Assembly: GCA_949752795.1 (NCBI GenBank) | Contig: OX457075.1 | Coordinates: 3,286,001 to 3,350,000 of the forward strand | Origin: Hyperoodon ampullatus | Lineage: Eukaryota; Chordata; Mammalia; Artiodactyla; Ziphiidae | DNA: 64,000 nucleotides | Direction: 5' to 3' | Part shown: in pieces, positions 46,527 to 58,285 of the stretch | Layout of the letters: every line of letters begins with the position of its first letter | Numbering within the stretch: the first letter of the stretch is position 1 | The notes under the pieces: model-generated | Databases searched by the model: none | Seen by the model: the letters and a program-made list of their open reading frames with translations, nothing else | Told to the model about the DNA's origin: nothing | Position numbers and translations under genes: made by a program

Positions 46527-47468
46527 AAAATGTGTTGACTGAATAAGGGATGCTATTAACTTCGTCTAGATGTTTTGCATTAACATCTTTAAATATACAC
46601 ATCAAAATCAATGAGTTGGTTGGTATTATTTTCAATCCTACACTCTCCGTTCTTTGCGCTGTTTCTCCCGAGTCATTCCAGGAACAGGACAAGAAGACAT
46701 ACTCCCATCTTTGTGCCCCTACCAAGCGCTCTTTTCCAAGCGACAGGCATCAGGAACAGTTCCACGGGCACGTGCCATCAAGAGGATCACTGAGACCTCA
46801 CACAGAAGCATCTAGCATACCAAGCGCCTCGCAGGGCAATGTTGCCATTCTGCTTCTGTGCACCCAGCATACCCACGAGAAAAGAGGAGTGTTACGGAGG
46901 GAACCACAGGGGACAAAAAAACAAACAGCACGACAGCACCGTAGACTAATCCACATCTGGTCTGCATCTGCCTGACATAAAATCCCGAGATCTAAACACA
47001 GATCAGCTCAAGACGGTGCCTTTTATTTCGACAGTAGATGCACTAGCTCACCCAGACCTGTCTTCTTGGAAACCAGGAATACTGGTTTGTAAACATTTCC
47101 CTTGGGCACCTTAAGTCTCTAAGGTGTACAGAAAAGGGGTATGTAACTTTCACCCCAGCTTTAATTTTTTAACTCTGATGGATAGATTATTTTAAATTAT
47201 TATTATCTCTTACCAAGCATTATTAGTATCTTTTTTTTTAATTGATCATTTATCATTTAAGTCAATATCGGCAAAGTCCTGTCTGACTTCCAGGCCTCGC
47301 TCTGGGCCCTGTCACTGCTATAAATACATGTTATGGTGCGATCTCCATTAATAAAAAATATGTTTCGATAACACACGTTACTGTAAAAATCTTTATTACT
47401 GACAGTAGAAATAGGATGTATAAGATGTACTCAAGGATGTTAGAACAGGAAAGCTACTGTATAAAATA

Positions 47469-47672
47469 TTAAGACTCAACAGGGAAAGTGGCTTGAAGAC
47501 CAGAAAGGCAAGGATAGTAATAATCAATAGGTCCAAGGATAATTAATCCTAAAGGAGAAGCAACAAGTAAAATGCCCACTGACAAATTAAAAAGACACAG
47601 AAAGGCAAAGGTGATGCAGGAAACAAGCATTGCCAATTTTAGAAACAAGTGTATTTCCTTTCCTTTTTTCAT
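47469..47672 (-). other. 67-codon hydrophobic open frame, function unknown
   Basis: The frame starts with a basic MKKGKE segment and then has two strongly hydrophobic stretches (about residues 12-30 and 31-47), ending before a short polar tail. This would fit a small two-helix membrane peptide or a fragment of a transmembrane exon. There is no Kozak-like context worth noting, no clear splice sites, and the DNA is AT-rich, which itself favours hydrophobic codons (TTT, CTT, ATT). I do not recognise a homologue; chance is the most likely explanation. Confidence 0.15.
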
Positions 47673-47859
47673 CCATGTCTAAAACCTGGGCACACAAGGG
47701 ATTCATTGTGTATAACCACACACATGCATTTGCTGGGGGGGCTTTTCAAACTCAAAGATGCCAGCATTGCCTCTCTTGCTACATGAGACATGTTTGGCTT
47801 CTTTGTAAACACAACCAGAATGTTTTAGGCAAATCATTATTTATCCAATACCAGTAAGT

Positions 47860-48200
47860 TAGGCAGTTCATGTGTGCCAGGCACTGTGGAAACTACAAAA
47901 ATGACTACGCACAGCCCTTAACCTCAAGGAACCTAAAATCTAGTAGGAAAGACCGAACACAGTATTATAGAATCCAAAGGAGAAAAGAGAGAGACACCTG
48001 AGGTGTCCATGGACTGCTCCGTGTTAGAAGTGGCTTTCCAGCTACATCTTGAGAGATTAGTAGGCTTTTGATGGGCAGAGAAAATAGGAGGGTGGCCCCA
48101 AGAAGCAATGCCTGACCAGTGAGGCAGGGATGGGAAGGGCTGCACACATCCTGAAAAGGTGCCAGAACACAGGGAACATTTAGAGAGAGAGGTAAGAGTC
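47860..48200 (-). mobile_element. L2 LINE relic
   Basis: The 'gtgtgccaggcactgtggaa' and 'cttaacctcaaggaacctaa' words, in order, are those of the L2 3' region in reverse. The right end is uncertain. Confidence 0.65.
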
Positions 48201-48544
48201 CAGAAGTGCCCTGAGTCTAGACTATGGGGACTTTGAATGGCAGATAAGGAAGTTATGATATGGATTTTCGTGAGTATGAATTGTATGTGTGCACCATCAG
48301 TGATAGTTGTCGAATCACAGCCTTCCTTGCTGGAGGAACTCTTAGCTGTTCAGAGCGCATCCCCCAGTGACCCCCCCACCATGAGGCCCTAAGAGGGAGG
48401 TCAACATGCCCCCAGGTCTTGGGAGGGAGGGATGAATTGTGGTTGGTTTTAGCCAAGAGGAAAATCAGTGTGAAAATGGCTGAGCTTACGGTATCTGTGG
48501 GACCCGAGGACAGATCTGGTTTTCCATTAGAACTAGAGAGCTGG

Positions 48545-48669
48545 GGACTTCCCTGGCGGTCCAATGGTTAAGACTCTGCACTTCCACTGCAGGGGGTGCG
48601 CGTGGGTTCGATCCCTGGTGGGGGACTAAGATCCCCCATGCTGCGCGGCACCACCAAAAAAAGAAAAAA
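48545..48669 (+). mobile_element. CHR-1-like SINE, short old type
   Basis: A 125-bp tRNA-derived SINE (gacttccctggcggtccaat; gtgggttcgatccctggt) without the later CHR body. TSD agaactagagagctgg at 48529-48544 and 48670-48685 is perfect, so this lineage was also active relatively recently. Confidence 0.9.
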
Positions 48670-48685
48670 AGAACTAGAGAGCTGG

Positions 48686-51600
48686 AGCTCAGGGTAGGCC
48701 GGAGCCAGGGATATGGACAGACTGGAGAGTCCTCCACGTATGAAATATGACCATTTAAATGAGGATGAAAGTACATAAAATGAAAGAAGGTGGCTGAGAG
48801 CACAGTCCCAGGGGACATTAGAATTAATGGCACAAGAAAAGAGGCTCTATGAAGGCAACTAGAAGGTGTGAGAAAGACAGGAACCAGGTGTCTTAGGAGC
48901 CAGAGAGCTTCACGGGGTGAGGGACGGGTATACAGGCGTGAAGTTCTATAGCATCTACTGGGTTTGTCCAGAAGCCACTTTAGTTGTAGATGAGCCATTA
49001 TCATCACTTCAAAAACCCAACAGAAAAGGTATGTATATCTACAATGGGACAGCATCAGCTTACTAAGCACAAAACTTTCCCTGTTGTTTTTTTTACTAGA
49101 ATCATCTGCAATCACCGCGGTTACACTGACATTTCACAATGGACCCAAGCTGATTTACTGCTGATGGCATTCCAGGACTTTCTGGGATGTGGATGGTGAC
49201 CCTGTCACTGTGCACAGAGGGTCCAGCAAGCCGTCAATCTTGGCCTAGAAACTTAAGTGCCTGTATGTTTACTCAGCCTGATTGTTTTTTAGCATCACAA
49301 CCATATCAGTAATTCAAGCCACAAGGCAAATGTATTCTATCCCTGTGATAATGGTGATTCTTTGGTTAAAATATGGATGAATCAGAGATGAAATAGAAAA
49401 ATAATGTGACTCCAAATGGAAAAAGTCATTTTTGTTACAGGCTCTCAAGACCTTGAACCTAAAGACCCAGCTGTGTCTGAGCCCTGAGTTCGTCCTAAAC
49501 TATTCGGATCCGCAGCCCCGCTGTGGAGCAGGGGCTGTCTCTGGTCTCGCTGCCCTCAGTCTGTATCCACCGTGAGCATCACCGCGGGCAGCATCCTCTC
49601 CCCTTTCCGGAGGTCTGAGTTCTCTGAAAACAACCTCTGCTTTCAAGCCTGGCAGTCTGACCCAGGCCCTGATCCCTTCTCGGTTGTTTTGTTTATTCAT
49701 TTGTTTTTTCCAATTTCACTTCCTCCACCTGCAATACGACTCCCTAATCAAAAGCTGCTCCAACCTTGATAACCCAAGCAAACTCAGCTTTGACCTCTGC
49801 CCTGGAAAAACAGGACCACCTCTGCACCCAAACTCCTGCAGAACAATCCACACTCCCTTAAAGGTACAGCAGCATCACTCAGACCAAAGTCTGCTGTGTC
49901 CCTCTGGGCACGCTGGGTGGGGCTGCTAGCCGGCTCTCAGGAGGGCTAGCCCTTCTATCTGGTTAGTTCAAACAATAACAATCATGATATCACTTATTAT
50001 TATTATCATTGTTAAGATTTTGGTTTTTACCATGTTGCAGGCACTGCTCCAAGCCATAAATACATTTATACACTTGCCACACCTGATGAGCAAACAGGCT
50101 TAAAGAGGGTATATAGCTTTCCCAAGATCATATAGCCGGTAAGCCGTGGGACCAGGATTCACACCCAGACCAGCTTCCTTTCCCCATGGACACACCTCTG
50201 GGGGCTGGCGTCTTAGCCTGATACTGTAACCGTTTAGATAACTAATAAAATCTTTCAAAACAGCATGTCTGCAGGGCAAAAATTATAAAATAGTTTCTTT
50301 GCAGTGGAAAAGTTGGGGACCAGCCATCTCTCCAGTGCCCCCCTTTGAGAACAAGGTGAATCCAGAACTGGGATCTAGCCCACCTGACTTGCATTCCAAC
50401 ACGTTCTTCTCATAGTCTAAGTGTACATGGTCAGAGCTTTTAGGAAGTGTGGCCAAGTATTACAATGGAAAGTTAAACAAGATTTTAACTAATGGAGCTG
50501 GTTTTTCCATCATTTCCTTTATTCTTTAGTCACATGATGCCACGTTTTGTACTGAGGTGACAATCAACCTCATTTATGTATTTTCAATTTATTAAGCCAA
50601 CAACTAGAGTCATACTAACAGTGTTTACCTAATGAAATAGAGAAGGCTTTTTGGTTTTTTTCTTTCTCACAGAACAGATACTTCTCAGTCCTAATTTTTT
50701 TTTTTGCCAGCATCTTGGAAGACGACCAGTCTCAGGATCTATAAACAGTGCCTCCCTCCAGATAGAGCTTTTATGTTGATTAGACAGAGAAGACAGCCTG
50801 CTCTCTCACTGAGAAACAGCTTTTTGAAGACTTTTACATAACTTCCGCAGTGTATTAGAGAATAATGCCCAGGAAAAGGGGGAACATATTACTTATTGCT
50901 ATACATACAGTTCTATTTTTTTTCTAGAGTAATATGGTGTTACAAATAAAATGGGAAAAGAAATAACAATACCACATTGCAGCTGAATTTCATCAGAAGG
51001 GAACTGGGCACTCGTCCATTGACTTTCAGCAGTTTGCACATGTGGCCTGTTTCCTGGGGCATCTCTGTAAAGCTCAGGCAGGCTCATCCGCTCTTCCAGT
51101 CCTGCCTCTGAGCAACCTATTCTGAGAAAAACTAGGGAAAAAAGCCGCATTTTGAAGTGCTTAAGAAGCCGTCCCACTTACACGAGCAAGTGTTCCCTAG
51201 TCAGGGTTCCCTGTGGCCATCTCCTTGCAGCAGCCCTGATGCTGTCCTGAATTTCTAGGTACAATTAACTGGAGGTGAGCTGTGACTGTGCTATTTTATA
51301 TGGGGTTTTGCAAAATCTATTTATTTCATAACTGCATACCTAGTCTTAGCTTTCAGGTTGTCTTTCTTCAAGGGGGCCCTTCAGAGCCAGATAAACTGAG
51401 AGGCCAGCCAGGCAGCTTCTTGGAGTAACAATCTATAAAAGGAGACTAACATATCACTGAAATGAATCAGAGCTACAGCCCCTGTTAGCCTGAGTAAAAC
51501 AGAATCGGTCTCACTGCTCTGGAAATAGATGACATTCTGGACTGGGAAAATAAACACACCACACACACATACAGGTGCACACACACACCTATCTCTGTTG

Positions 51601-52039
51601 AGTATGTTGTCAATGTATATGTGCTAAATAGTAATTAGTTGCCTTCAGCTAAAATTCTGAAATCAAATAATGTATAGCATAATGTTTACTGAAGTGAGTT
51701 ACGATCCAAAATTTTAAACCTTTTAATATACCGCCTAAGATGCTGTCTGGTTCAGAAAAATCACAGAAGGAAAGGGAAGGGCAAATAAGAACTACAGAGA
51801 AATGGAAAATAAATTCAAACAAATGTATCATCAGTCACTGAAGTGAATTAAATGAGCAACTCTAACCCCATGCAATGTTCATTACTATAAACTAGTTTTT
51901 CCCACTCCCACTAACTCAAGGCTACATAATTATTTAAAGCATATGCATTCCTGTGTAATTGCATTCCTGGCTTGCTTAGGGTGCTCACATGAAAATCTTG
52001 AGCCAATGTCAGAAACCACCCATGCTTTTTTCACTACAA
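48686..52039. other. Long unique stretch with one MIR
   Basis: The longest low-repeat part of the window. A MIR (minus) lies at 50025-50180 and a CA-rich tract at 51554-51588. No exon, RNA gene or promoter was recognised. Confidence 0.45.
50025..50180 (-). mobile_element. MIR SINE relic
   Basis: 'gttgcaggcactgctccaag', 'gctttcccaagatcatatag' and 'gggaccaggattcacaccca' read as MIR in reverse. Confidence 0.8.
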
Positions 52040-52440
52040 AAAAAGGGAAACAAATGGCCTGTGTCACTTTGAAAAGCAGTGTGGCAGTTTCCTAAAAGGT
52101 GGCACACATATCAACCATGTGATCCAGCCATTTCATTCCTAGATATTTACCCCAAAGAAAAATAAATGTATGTCGAAAGATTTATGCACAGATGTTCATA
52201 GCAATGTTATTTGTAATAGGCAAAAACGGAAACAGCCCAAACGTCCGTCAACGTTGAATGAATACAGAAATTGTGTTGAATCCATACAATGGAATACTAC
52301 TCACAATAAAAAGGCACAAACTATTTAGACACCAACATGGATGAAACTCAGAACAGTTACGCTGAGTGAACGAAGCCAGACCAAAAAGAGCACATTCTGT
52401 ACGAAAATGCAAAAGGACCTATAGTGACATAAAGCAGGTC
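52040..52440 (+). mobile_element. L1M ORF2 C-terminal fragment
   Basis: L1 words in order: 'aaaagcagtgtggcagtttc', 'gtgatccagccatttcattc', 'gcaatgttatttgtaatag', 'tacaatggaatactactcac', 'accaacatggatgaaactca'. No intact frame. Confidence 0.9.
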
Positions 52441-52568
52441 AGTGGTGCCTGGGTGTGCGGTGGGCAGGAGGGATAGAAGGGAAGGACCATAAAGGGCATG
52501 AGAGAACTCGTGGGTGATTGATACGTTCACAGTCTTGATTAATGGTCTGACTTTTTGTTCTACGGCTA

Positions 52569-52645
52569 AAACAGTGATTCTCCAAATTCAGGAGGCATAA
52601 GAATACCTGAGATGCTCGTTTGAAATGCAGACTCCTGAGTTTCAC
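52569..52645 (+). mobile_element. hAT (MER-type) DNA transposon fragment, left part
   Basis: 'cagtgattctccaaattcag' followed by 'gaaatgcagactcctgag' is the left half pattern of a nonautonomous hAT-Charlie element. A possible right half lies at 53748-53830. Confidence 0.5.
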
Positions 52646-52709
52646 ACAGAGGTGTGCTAGAAACTGTTGATCAACTAGCCCTCCCGAAAAACAAAAAAAG
52701 AAAACAATG

Positions 52710-52920
52710 GGGCTTCCCTGGTGGCACAGTGGTTGAGAGTCCGCCTGCCGATGCAGGGGACACGGGTTCGTGCCCCGGTCCGGGAAGATCCCACATGCCG
52801 CTGAGCGGCTGGGCCCGTGACCCATGGCCGCTGAGCCTGCGAGTCCGGAGCCTGTGCTCCGCAACGGGAGAGGCCACAGCAGTGAGAGGCCCGTGTACCG
52901 CAAAAAAAAAAAAAAAAAAG
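52710..52920 (+). mobile_element. CHR SINE, short form
   Basis: Near-consensus copy with TSD aaaagaaaacaatg at 52696-52709 and 52921-52934. Confidence 0.96.
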
Positions 52921-52934
52921 AAAAGAAAACAATG

Positions 52935-53747
52935 TAGCATTCTATACATACCTAAATGTATTATATATCTTGCTGATAAAAAGGATGTGTAGTACATAAT
53001 TGACAATTAATGATACAACAATGTTTTTTATTGTAAATTTCATCCAGCTAATTGATTCCCACAGAAATGCTTTTTTTTTTTTTTGCTGAACTCTTTTATC
53101 TATAGCCAACCTGTGGTCGCGATTGATGACTAAGTGTAGTTCTGACATGAATGTGGGTTGATATTTTCGTTTATATTAATGAGTAAAACAAAAGTGAAAC
53201 ATCAATTATTAGTGAGTGATGTAAGAGACTTCTTTGCTGAACTGTAATTGTTTTTTGAATACTGGAAGAATATTTTCTCATACTTTGTACTATTCAAAAT
53301 GTAATGGCCATAGACGTGACACACTTTTAAGTTTAATCTGCATTATTAACATCTTCTCCATTACTCTCTTAAGTCTGGATAATCAACAAAACCATAAACT
53401 AAGCCTGGTTTGTATTTGCCAAGCCCCACGTGGCCGATTTCACGCCACCACTGAGCGTGAAGCTGGGAATTGACACCCAACAGCACACTGTGACACAGTA
53501 TTTCCGCCAGCCACACACAACCGGCCTCGAGAGCATAGATCATAGTACAGTGTAGTAAAGCCCAAGAAGTGATGAGTTTTGAATATTTGTTACCTTTGTT
53601 TTTAATATACTGTATTTAACTGTAAGCATGTATAATTTGATTTTTAATGATTTTTAGTAATTGACTCATAAGATTCCTTAAAATTTAATAGTTGGCTCTC
53701 AAGAACCAGTATAAGTTGGCTCCAGCAAACCTCAAGGAATTAGGTTC
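52935..53747. other. Unassigned AT-rich sequence between possible transposon halves
   Basis: About 0.8 kb that I cannot assign. If 52569-52645 and 53748-53830 are one hAT element, this is an insertion in it. No poly-A tail or TSD was recognised other than those of the SINE. Confidence 0.35.
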
Positions 53748-53830
53748 TCTGGGGTCGGGGGTCAGGAATTTACATTTTTAATATCTCCCAAAATGATTCC
53801 AATGTAAGATACTGGTAGAGAATCTAATTG
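53748..53830 (+). mobile_element. hAT (MER-type) DNA transposon fragment, right part
   Basis: 'ctggggtcgggggtcaggaa', 'tttacatttttaatatctcc' and 'aaaatgattccaatgtaaga' resemble the right half of a MER-type hAT element. Confidence 0.45.
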
Positions 53831-53924
53831 CAGGCTTTTTTTAATCTCTGTAACTGGAAAGTAGGTAACCTTCAGAGGCAACAAGTTTTATGGGAAAAGA
53901 ATATAAGCTTAAGTATTAAGAACA

Positions 53925-54015
53925 CTAAGGTTCTAACTCCGGTTCCGCCACTAATTACATGGTTTTGGACAAATCACTAACCCTCTTCGTTTCCTAGTCT
54001 AATAAGGAGGGAGTG
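53925..54015 (+). mobile_element. MIR SINE relic
   Basis: 'tctaactccggttccgccac' and 'ttttggacaaatcactaacc' mark the MIR tRNA-core junction. Confidence 0.75.
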
Positions 54016-54164
54016 GGACTAACAAAGAATTAATAGATGTAATTTTTAAAGGATTTACTTGCATACTGAAGTATTTATGGATTTAATGAAGTGGCATCTA
54101 TGGTTTGCTTTAAAATGCTTCGGGAAACAAAGAAAAACGTTGGCCTGGGCGGTAGGTAAAGTAA

Positions 54165-54260
54165 GATTGGCACACTGTTTTGTCAATGAGAATATGGGAA
54201 GTTATTACAATATCCTCTCTACTTTTGAGTATGTTTGAAATTTTTCGTCATAAAAATTCC
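54165..54260 (+). mobile_element. L1M 3' end relic
   Basis: 'ctctctacttttgagtatg' and 'tttgaaatttttcgtcataa' are typical of an old L1M 3' end. Confidence 0.7.
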
Positions 54261-55134
54261 TTGGAAAGCCACCAATAACCTCCCAGGATCCCTTCTATCT
54301 TTAAAAATAATGTTTCACATCATCTTTGAGTTTCTAAACTCTTTAACGAGACAGGGATTAGGAATTAGCATCTACTATATATTTGATGCTTAGGAATTGA
54401 ATCTCTTCTAAGTCTCAGAGCAAGTCAGTGGCTGGTCCACCTTCCAGGCTTCGAAGCCCCTATGGCTGTCTCAGTTACACCAAGAGCCGGGGTGCTGCCG
54501 TCCCATCGTCACATCTAACGGGAACATGGCGATGGTGGAATGGGTTTGCTGACTCAAATCTTCCAGGTCACGTTTCAATATGTTATTCAAAATATATCCC
54601 ACTTCTAATTACATGCAAAATCGGGGGCAAATATTACTACAGGCAATCAAAAAGCCAGTCACAAAGAATCCTCTAAGCAGGTTCCGGGCTGTTGAGAAAC
54701 TACCTGTACCACTTGCATTCCCACTGATCCTTCCAGAACGAACGGGTGGACTAACACAAGTCAACAAAGTATTTTCTTTGTTTCGGCCAGGATGGCATCT
54801 GATAAAGAATTTAGCAAATAGTAAACATTCAATAAATGTATTTGGTGGAATCTAGGTAACCTTAAATGTTTTTAGCTATTTCTGCTAAATGGTAGTAGGC
54901 AACATTTCGAACTTTTATATTTTAGATTAATTTAGTAACTTTTGATTCATCCAATTATTAATAAATTGTTATATCAATGATGCTACTGAAATTTTTCAGT
55001 TTGGGAATCTTTAAGCCCTTCTTGTATAAATTTCATACAATACAATTAACTCTAAAAGCATCAGTAAAAGACACATCATTAGATTAGAATAATACTTTAA
55101 AAAGCAAGACTCAATTATATTCTGTGTACAAGAA
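54261..55134. other. Unique AT-rich DNA
   Basis: A MIR/L2-type tail ('agtaaacattcaataaatg') is visible at 54800-54845; nothing else recognised. Confidence 0.4.
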
Positions 55135-55425
55135 CCGACTTTACTTTTTTCTTAATTAATGTTTATTGGAATATAGTTCCTTTACAATGTTGTTTTAGCT
55201 TCTACTGCACAGCAAAATGAATCAGTCATACATATACATGTATCCCTTCCCTTTTGGATTTCCCTTCCACTTAGGACACCGCAGTGCATTAAGTAGAGTT
55301 CCCTGTGCCATGCAGTATGTTCCTACCAGTTGTCTATTTTATACATAGTGTCAGTAGTGTATGTGTGTCAATCCCAATCTCCCAGTTCCTCCCACCCCAT
55401 CCCTTTCCCCCTTGGTTTACATACA
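55135..55425 (-). mobile_element. L1 3' end fragment
   Basis: Reverse L1 terminus: 'gtttattggaatatagttcc', 'tttacaatgttgttttagct', 'agtagagttccctgtgcca'. It is diverged from the younger L1 ends in this window. Confidence 0.85.
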
Positions 55426-55429
55426 TTTG

Positions 55430-57386
55430 AAGAACCAACTTTAAATATAAAGACAAAAGATAGGTTTAAAGTAAAAGGGTGGGAAAAAAATATACCATGT
55501 AAACTCTAACCAAAAGAAAGTTGGAGCAGCTATGTAGATATCAGACAAAGTAGGCTTCAGAACAAGGAATATTACCATGAATGTAGAGGATATTATACAG
55601 CGATAAAGGGGTCAACTCAGCAAGAAGACAACAATACTAAATGCGTGTGCGCTTAGCAACAGAGATCCAAAGTACATGAAGCAAAACTTGTAGAGCTGAA
55701 GGTGATATAGAAAAATCCACACTACTTGAGCTCACCACGAGGTCTGAGAGCTAAACCTCAGAGTCTCACATTTCTCTGGGTCTTCTGAGGGGACCATCAG
55801 GCGCACACCAGAGGATAAAACAAATTCTTCCTAAAGAAAGCATCCTGGATTTAGGCCCTCAGAATTCCAACTGATTAAAATCAAGCAAACCTGAACTCAC
55901 AATGCAAGCTCACCAAACATGTCAGGAAGTAAGCCACCATGACCAAAAGTCGAGAAACAAGGAACAATAAACTTAGAACTCTAAGAACTTGAATACTGAA
56001 GTTACCAGTTACAGAATACAAAATAAGCATGAATGAAGAGGGGGGGAAATGCGTAAAAGAGTGATAAGGAAGCAACAAAACATAACATGAGCCAACAATT
56101 TTTTAAAAGAACCAAATCTTTAAAATATATTAATTGACACTCTCAATGTATGGGTTAAAAGGCAGATTAAGTGTAGTTGAGAGATAATTGGCAAACTTGG
56201 GGAGAGATTAGAATAACAGCACAGATTGCTGCAAAGAGAGACAGGAAAGTAAATAATGTGCCCTGCACGTGGTGGGGGGCGGGGGATGAATGACAGTGAA
56301 TCTAATTCTAGACGTGGTTTGTCAAACTGAAGACCATGCAAGAGAAAAAGAAGATCTTGGAACTCTATGGTTGCCATACTGTTTATTGTCCAAACGGGGA
56401 CACTTTTTTGGCATCAAAGAGGGCATTCTTCATCACTGTCCTAAGGCAGCAGTCTTAAACTGGGCTGTCTGGGCAAATGCAGAGGCAAGGTCATCCTGTT
56501 AAAGCAGCCAGTGAGACAAGATGACCTCCTCAGAATGACAATTAGACTGACAGCTGACTTCTCACCAGTAGCAACGGAAGCCAGGGAACTGCCAAGAAAC
56601 ACTTGAAAAATGCCGAGAGCAAGCTACTGTGGATCTCGAATTATGAACTCAGAAAGACTATGTTTCAAGAATCCAGTTGAAATAAAGACATTTTCAGATG
56701 GAAAATAAATTTTCAGTTTTTGTTTCCAGTGCATCTCCACTAAAAAAAACTCATAAAAGAACCTCAGAGGGGAAGAAAAACAAAAACAAAACCTGCTTCA
56801 GGAACAAAGTGTGAGATGTAAGGAGGAATGAATGAACAAAAAAATAATGAAACTGATAAGTGTGTGTGTGTGCACGCATATGTGTGTGCCTAAAGCAGAT
56901 ATTATCTGCATAAAATAATAATATCTAAATGGGTTTTTTAAAAAGATGAAATGCTGGACAATAACAGCATATAAATTGGGAAAGAGTGATCACCAGCATA
57001 TGTTCTAAACCTCTTTCATGACCCTGGGAGAGAAAAAATGCTGATTAACATTAAATTAAATATGTATGTTAAAATACTAAGGGTAACCACTAAGATAAAA
57101 GAAATAAAGTATATGACTTCCAAACCAGTGGAAGAGGTAAAATGGGATAAGAAGAAAATTCAATTAAAAAACAGAAAGAACAATAACTAACAGGTCTGAG
57201 ATTACCGAGTGTTGGCAAAGCTGTGGAATCATGAGAATGTTGACATGCTTTGGAAGAGTATTGGGCATCATCCTCAAGTGAGATATGTTTCCTCTACAAG
57301 CCAGCAGTTTTGCTCCAGTAAAAAAACTCACATACATGTGTATAGGAGCAAGGGAGTTTTTAACAACACTGCTCATAATGTTAAAG
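55430..57386 (+). mobile_element. L1ME/HAL1-like LINE block, heavily decayed
   Basis: Words such as 'tatcagacaaagtaggcttc', 'tagagctgaaggtgatatag', 'ctgacttctcaccagtagca', 'acggaagccagggaactgcc' and 'gaaataaagacattttcaga' follow the order of old L1ME/HAL1 elements as I remember them. Many stops; no domain is intact. Ends are approximate and unrelated unique DNA may be included. Confidence 0.6.
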
Positions 57387-57396
57387 ACTAGAAACA

Positions 57397-57603
57397 GGGG
57401 CTTCCCTGGTGGCGCCGTGGTTGAGAGTCCGCCTGCCAATGCAGGGGACGAGGGTTCGTGTCCCGGTCCGGGAGGATCCCACATGCCGCGGAGCGGCTGG
57501 GCCCGTGGGCCACGGCCGCTGAGCCTGCGCATCCGGAGCCTGTGCTCCACGATGGGAGGGGTCGCAGCAGTGAGGGGCCCGTGTACTGCAAAAAAAAAAA
57601 AAA
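57397..57603 (+). mobile_element. CHR SINE, short form
   Basis: Short CHR SINE with TSD actagaaaca at 57387-57396 and 57604-57613. It carries more substitutions than most copies (for example gtgggccacggccgc, cgatgggaggggtcg). Confidence 0.95.
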
Positions 57604-57615
57604 ACTAGAAACAAC

Positions 57616-57616
57616 C

Positions 57617-57647
<31 letters not shown>

Positions 57648-57682
57648 ACATACATTATGTATATATTACATATATATGTACT
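57616..57682 (+). repeat. (TA)n microsatellite, compound
   Basis: An uninterrupted TA tract of about 26 bases followed by TA/CA-rich sequence, between the SINE and the MLT1-like LTR. Confidence 0.9.
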
Positions 57683-57684
57683 TG

Positions 57685-57880
57685 CTAGGACTGTCATAAA
57701 AAGATATCAATGGGTGGCTTAAACAACAAAATTTATTGTCTTACAGTTTTGGAGGCTAGAAGTCAGAGATCATGTTTGGTTTCTCCCGAGGCCTCTTTCT
57801 TCTTGGCTCGTGGATGGCTACCTTCTTGCTGTGTCCTTACGTGGTCTCTCCTCGGTTCATGTATATCCCTAGCGTCTTTT
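57685..57880 (-). mobile_element. MLT1-like LTR, part 1
   Basis: In plus view: 'gggtggcttaaacaacaaaa', 'tttattgtcttacagttttg', 'gaggctagaagtcagagatc', 'tcttgctgtgtccttacgtg', the reverse complement of the MLT1 3' half. A CHR-1-like SINE interrupts it; it resumes at 58088. Confidence 0.85.
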
Positions 57881-58087
57881 TTTTTTTAATATTTATTTAT
57901 TTTGGCTGCTCTGCCTTAGTTGTGGCATGTGGGATCTTCATTGCAGCATGTGGGGTCTTTAATTGCAGCACGCGGACTTCTTAGTTGTGGCACGCATGCG
58001 GGATCTAGTTCCCCAACCAGGGATCGAATCCAGGCCCCTGCACTGGGAGCATGGAGTCTTACCCACTGGACTTCCAGGGAATTCCCC
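57881..58087 (-). mobile_element. CHR-1-like SINE inside the MLT1-like LTR
   Basis: A minus-strand older-type SINE ('ttggctgctctgccttagt' to 'ccactggacttccagggaa') with TSD ctagYgtcttttt at 57868-57880 and 58088-58100 (one difference). The 'gcatgtgggatcttcattgcagcatgtggggtcttt' part is a partial internal duplication. Confidence 0.9.
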
Positions 58088-58100
58088 CTAGTGTCTTTTT

Positions 58101-58285
58101 GTGTGTCTAAATTTCTTCTTCTTATAAGGATACCAGTCAAATTGGATTAGGGCCCATCCTAAGGGCCTCATTTTAATTAATCACCACTTTAAAGACCTGA
58201 TCACCAAATCCAGTCACATTCTGAAGTACTGGGGATTAGGTCTTGAGCATATGAGTTTGGGGGAACACAATTCAGCCCATAGCAA
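58101..58285 (-). mobile_element. MLT1-like LTR, part 2
   Basis: Resumes the LTR in reverse: 'cttataaggataccagtcaa', 'attagggcccatcctaaggg', 'catgagtttgggggaacaca'-type words, ending 'cagcccatagca'. Together with part 1 it is an almost full-length LTR of about 380 bp. Confidence 0.88.

Larger units (their letters stand above)
46542..48528. other. Unique DNA with an L2 relic and a hydrophobic open frame
   Basis: An L2-like piece (minus) lies at 47860-48200 ('gtgtgccaggcactgtgga', 'aacctaaaatctagtaggaa'). A 141-codon plus-strand frame at 46550-46975 has no recognised domain. The minus-strand frame at 47469-47672 is listed separately. The remainder shows nothing recognised. Confidence 0.45.
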
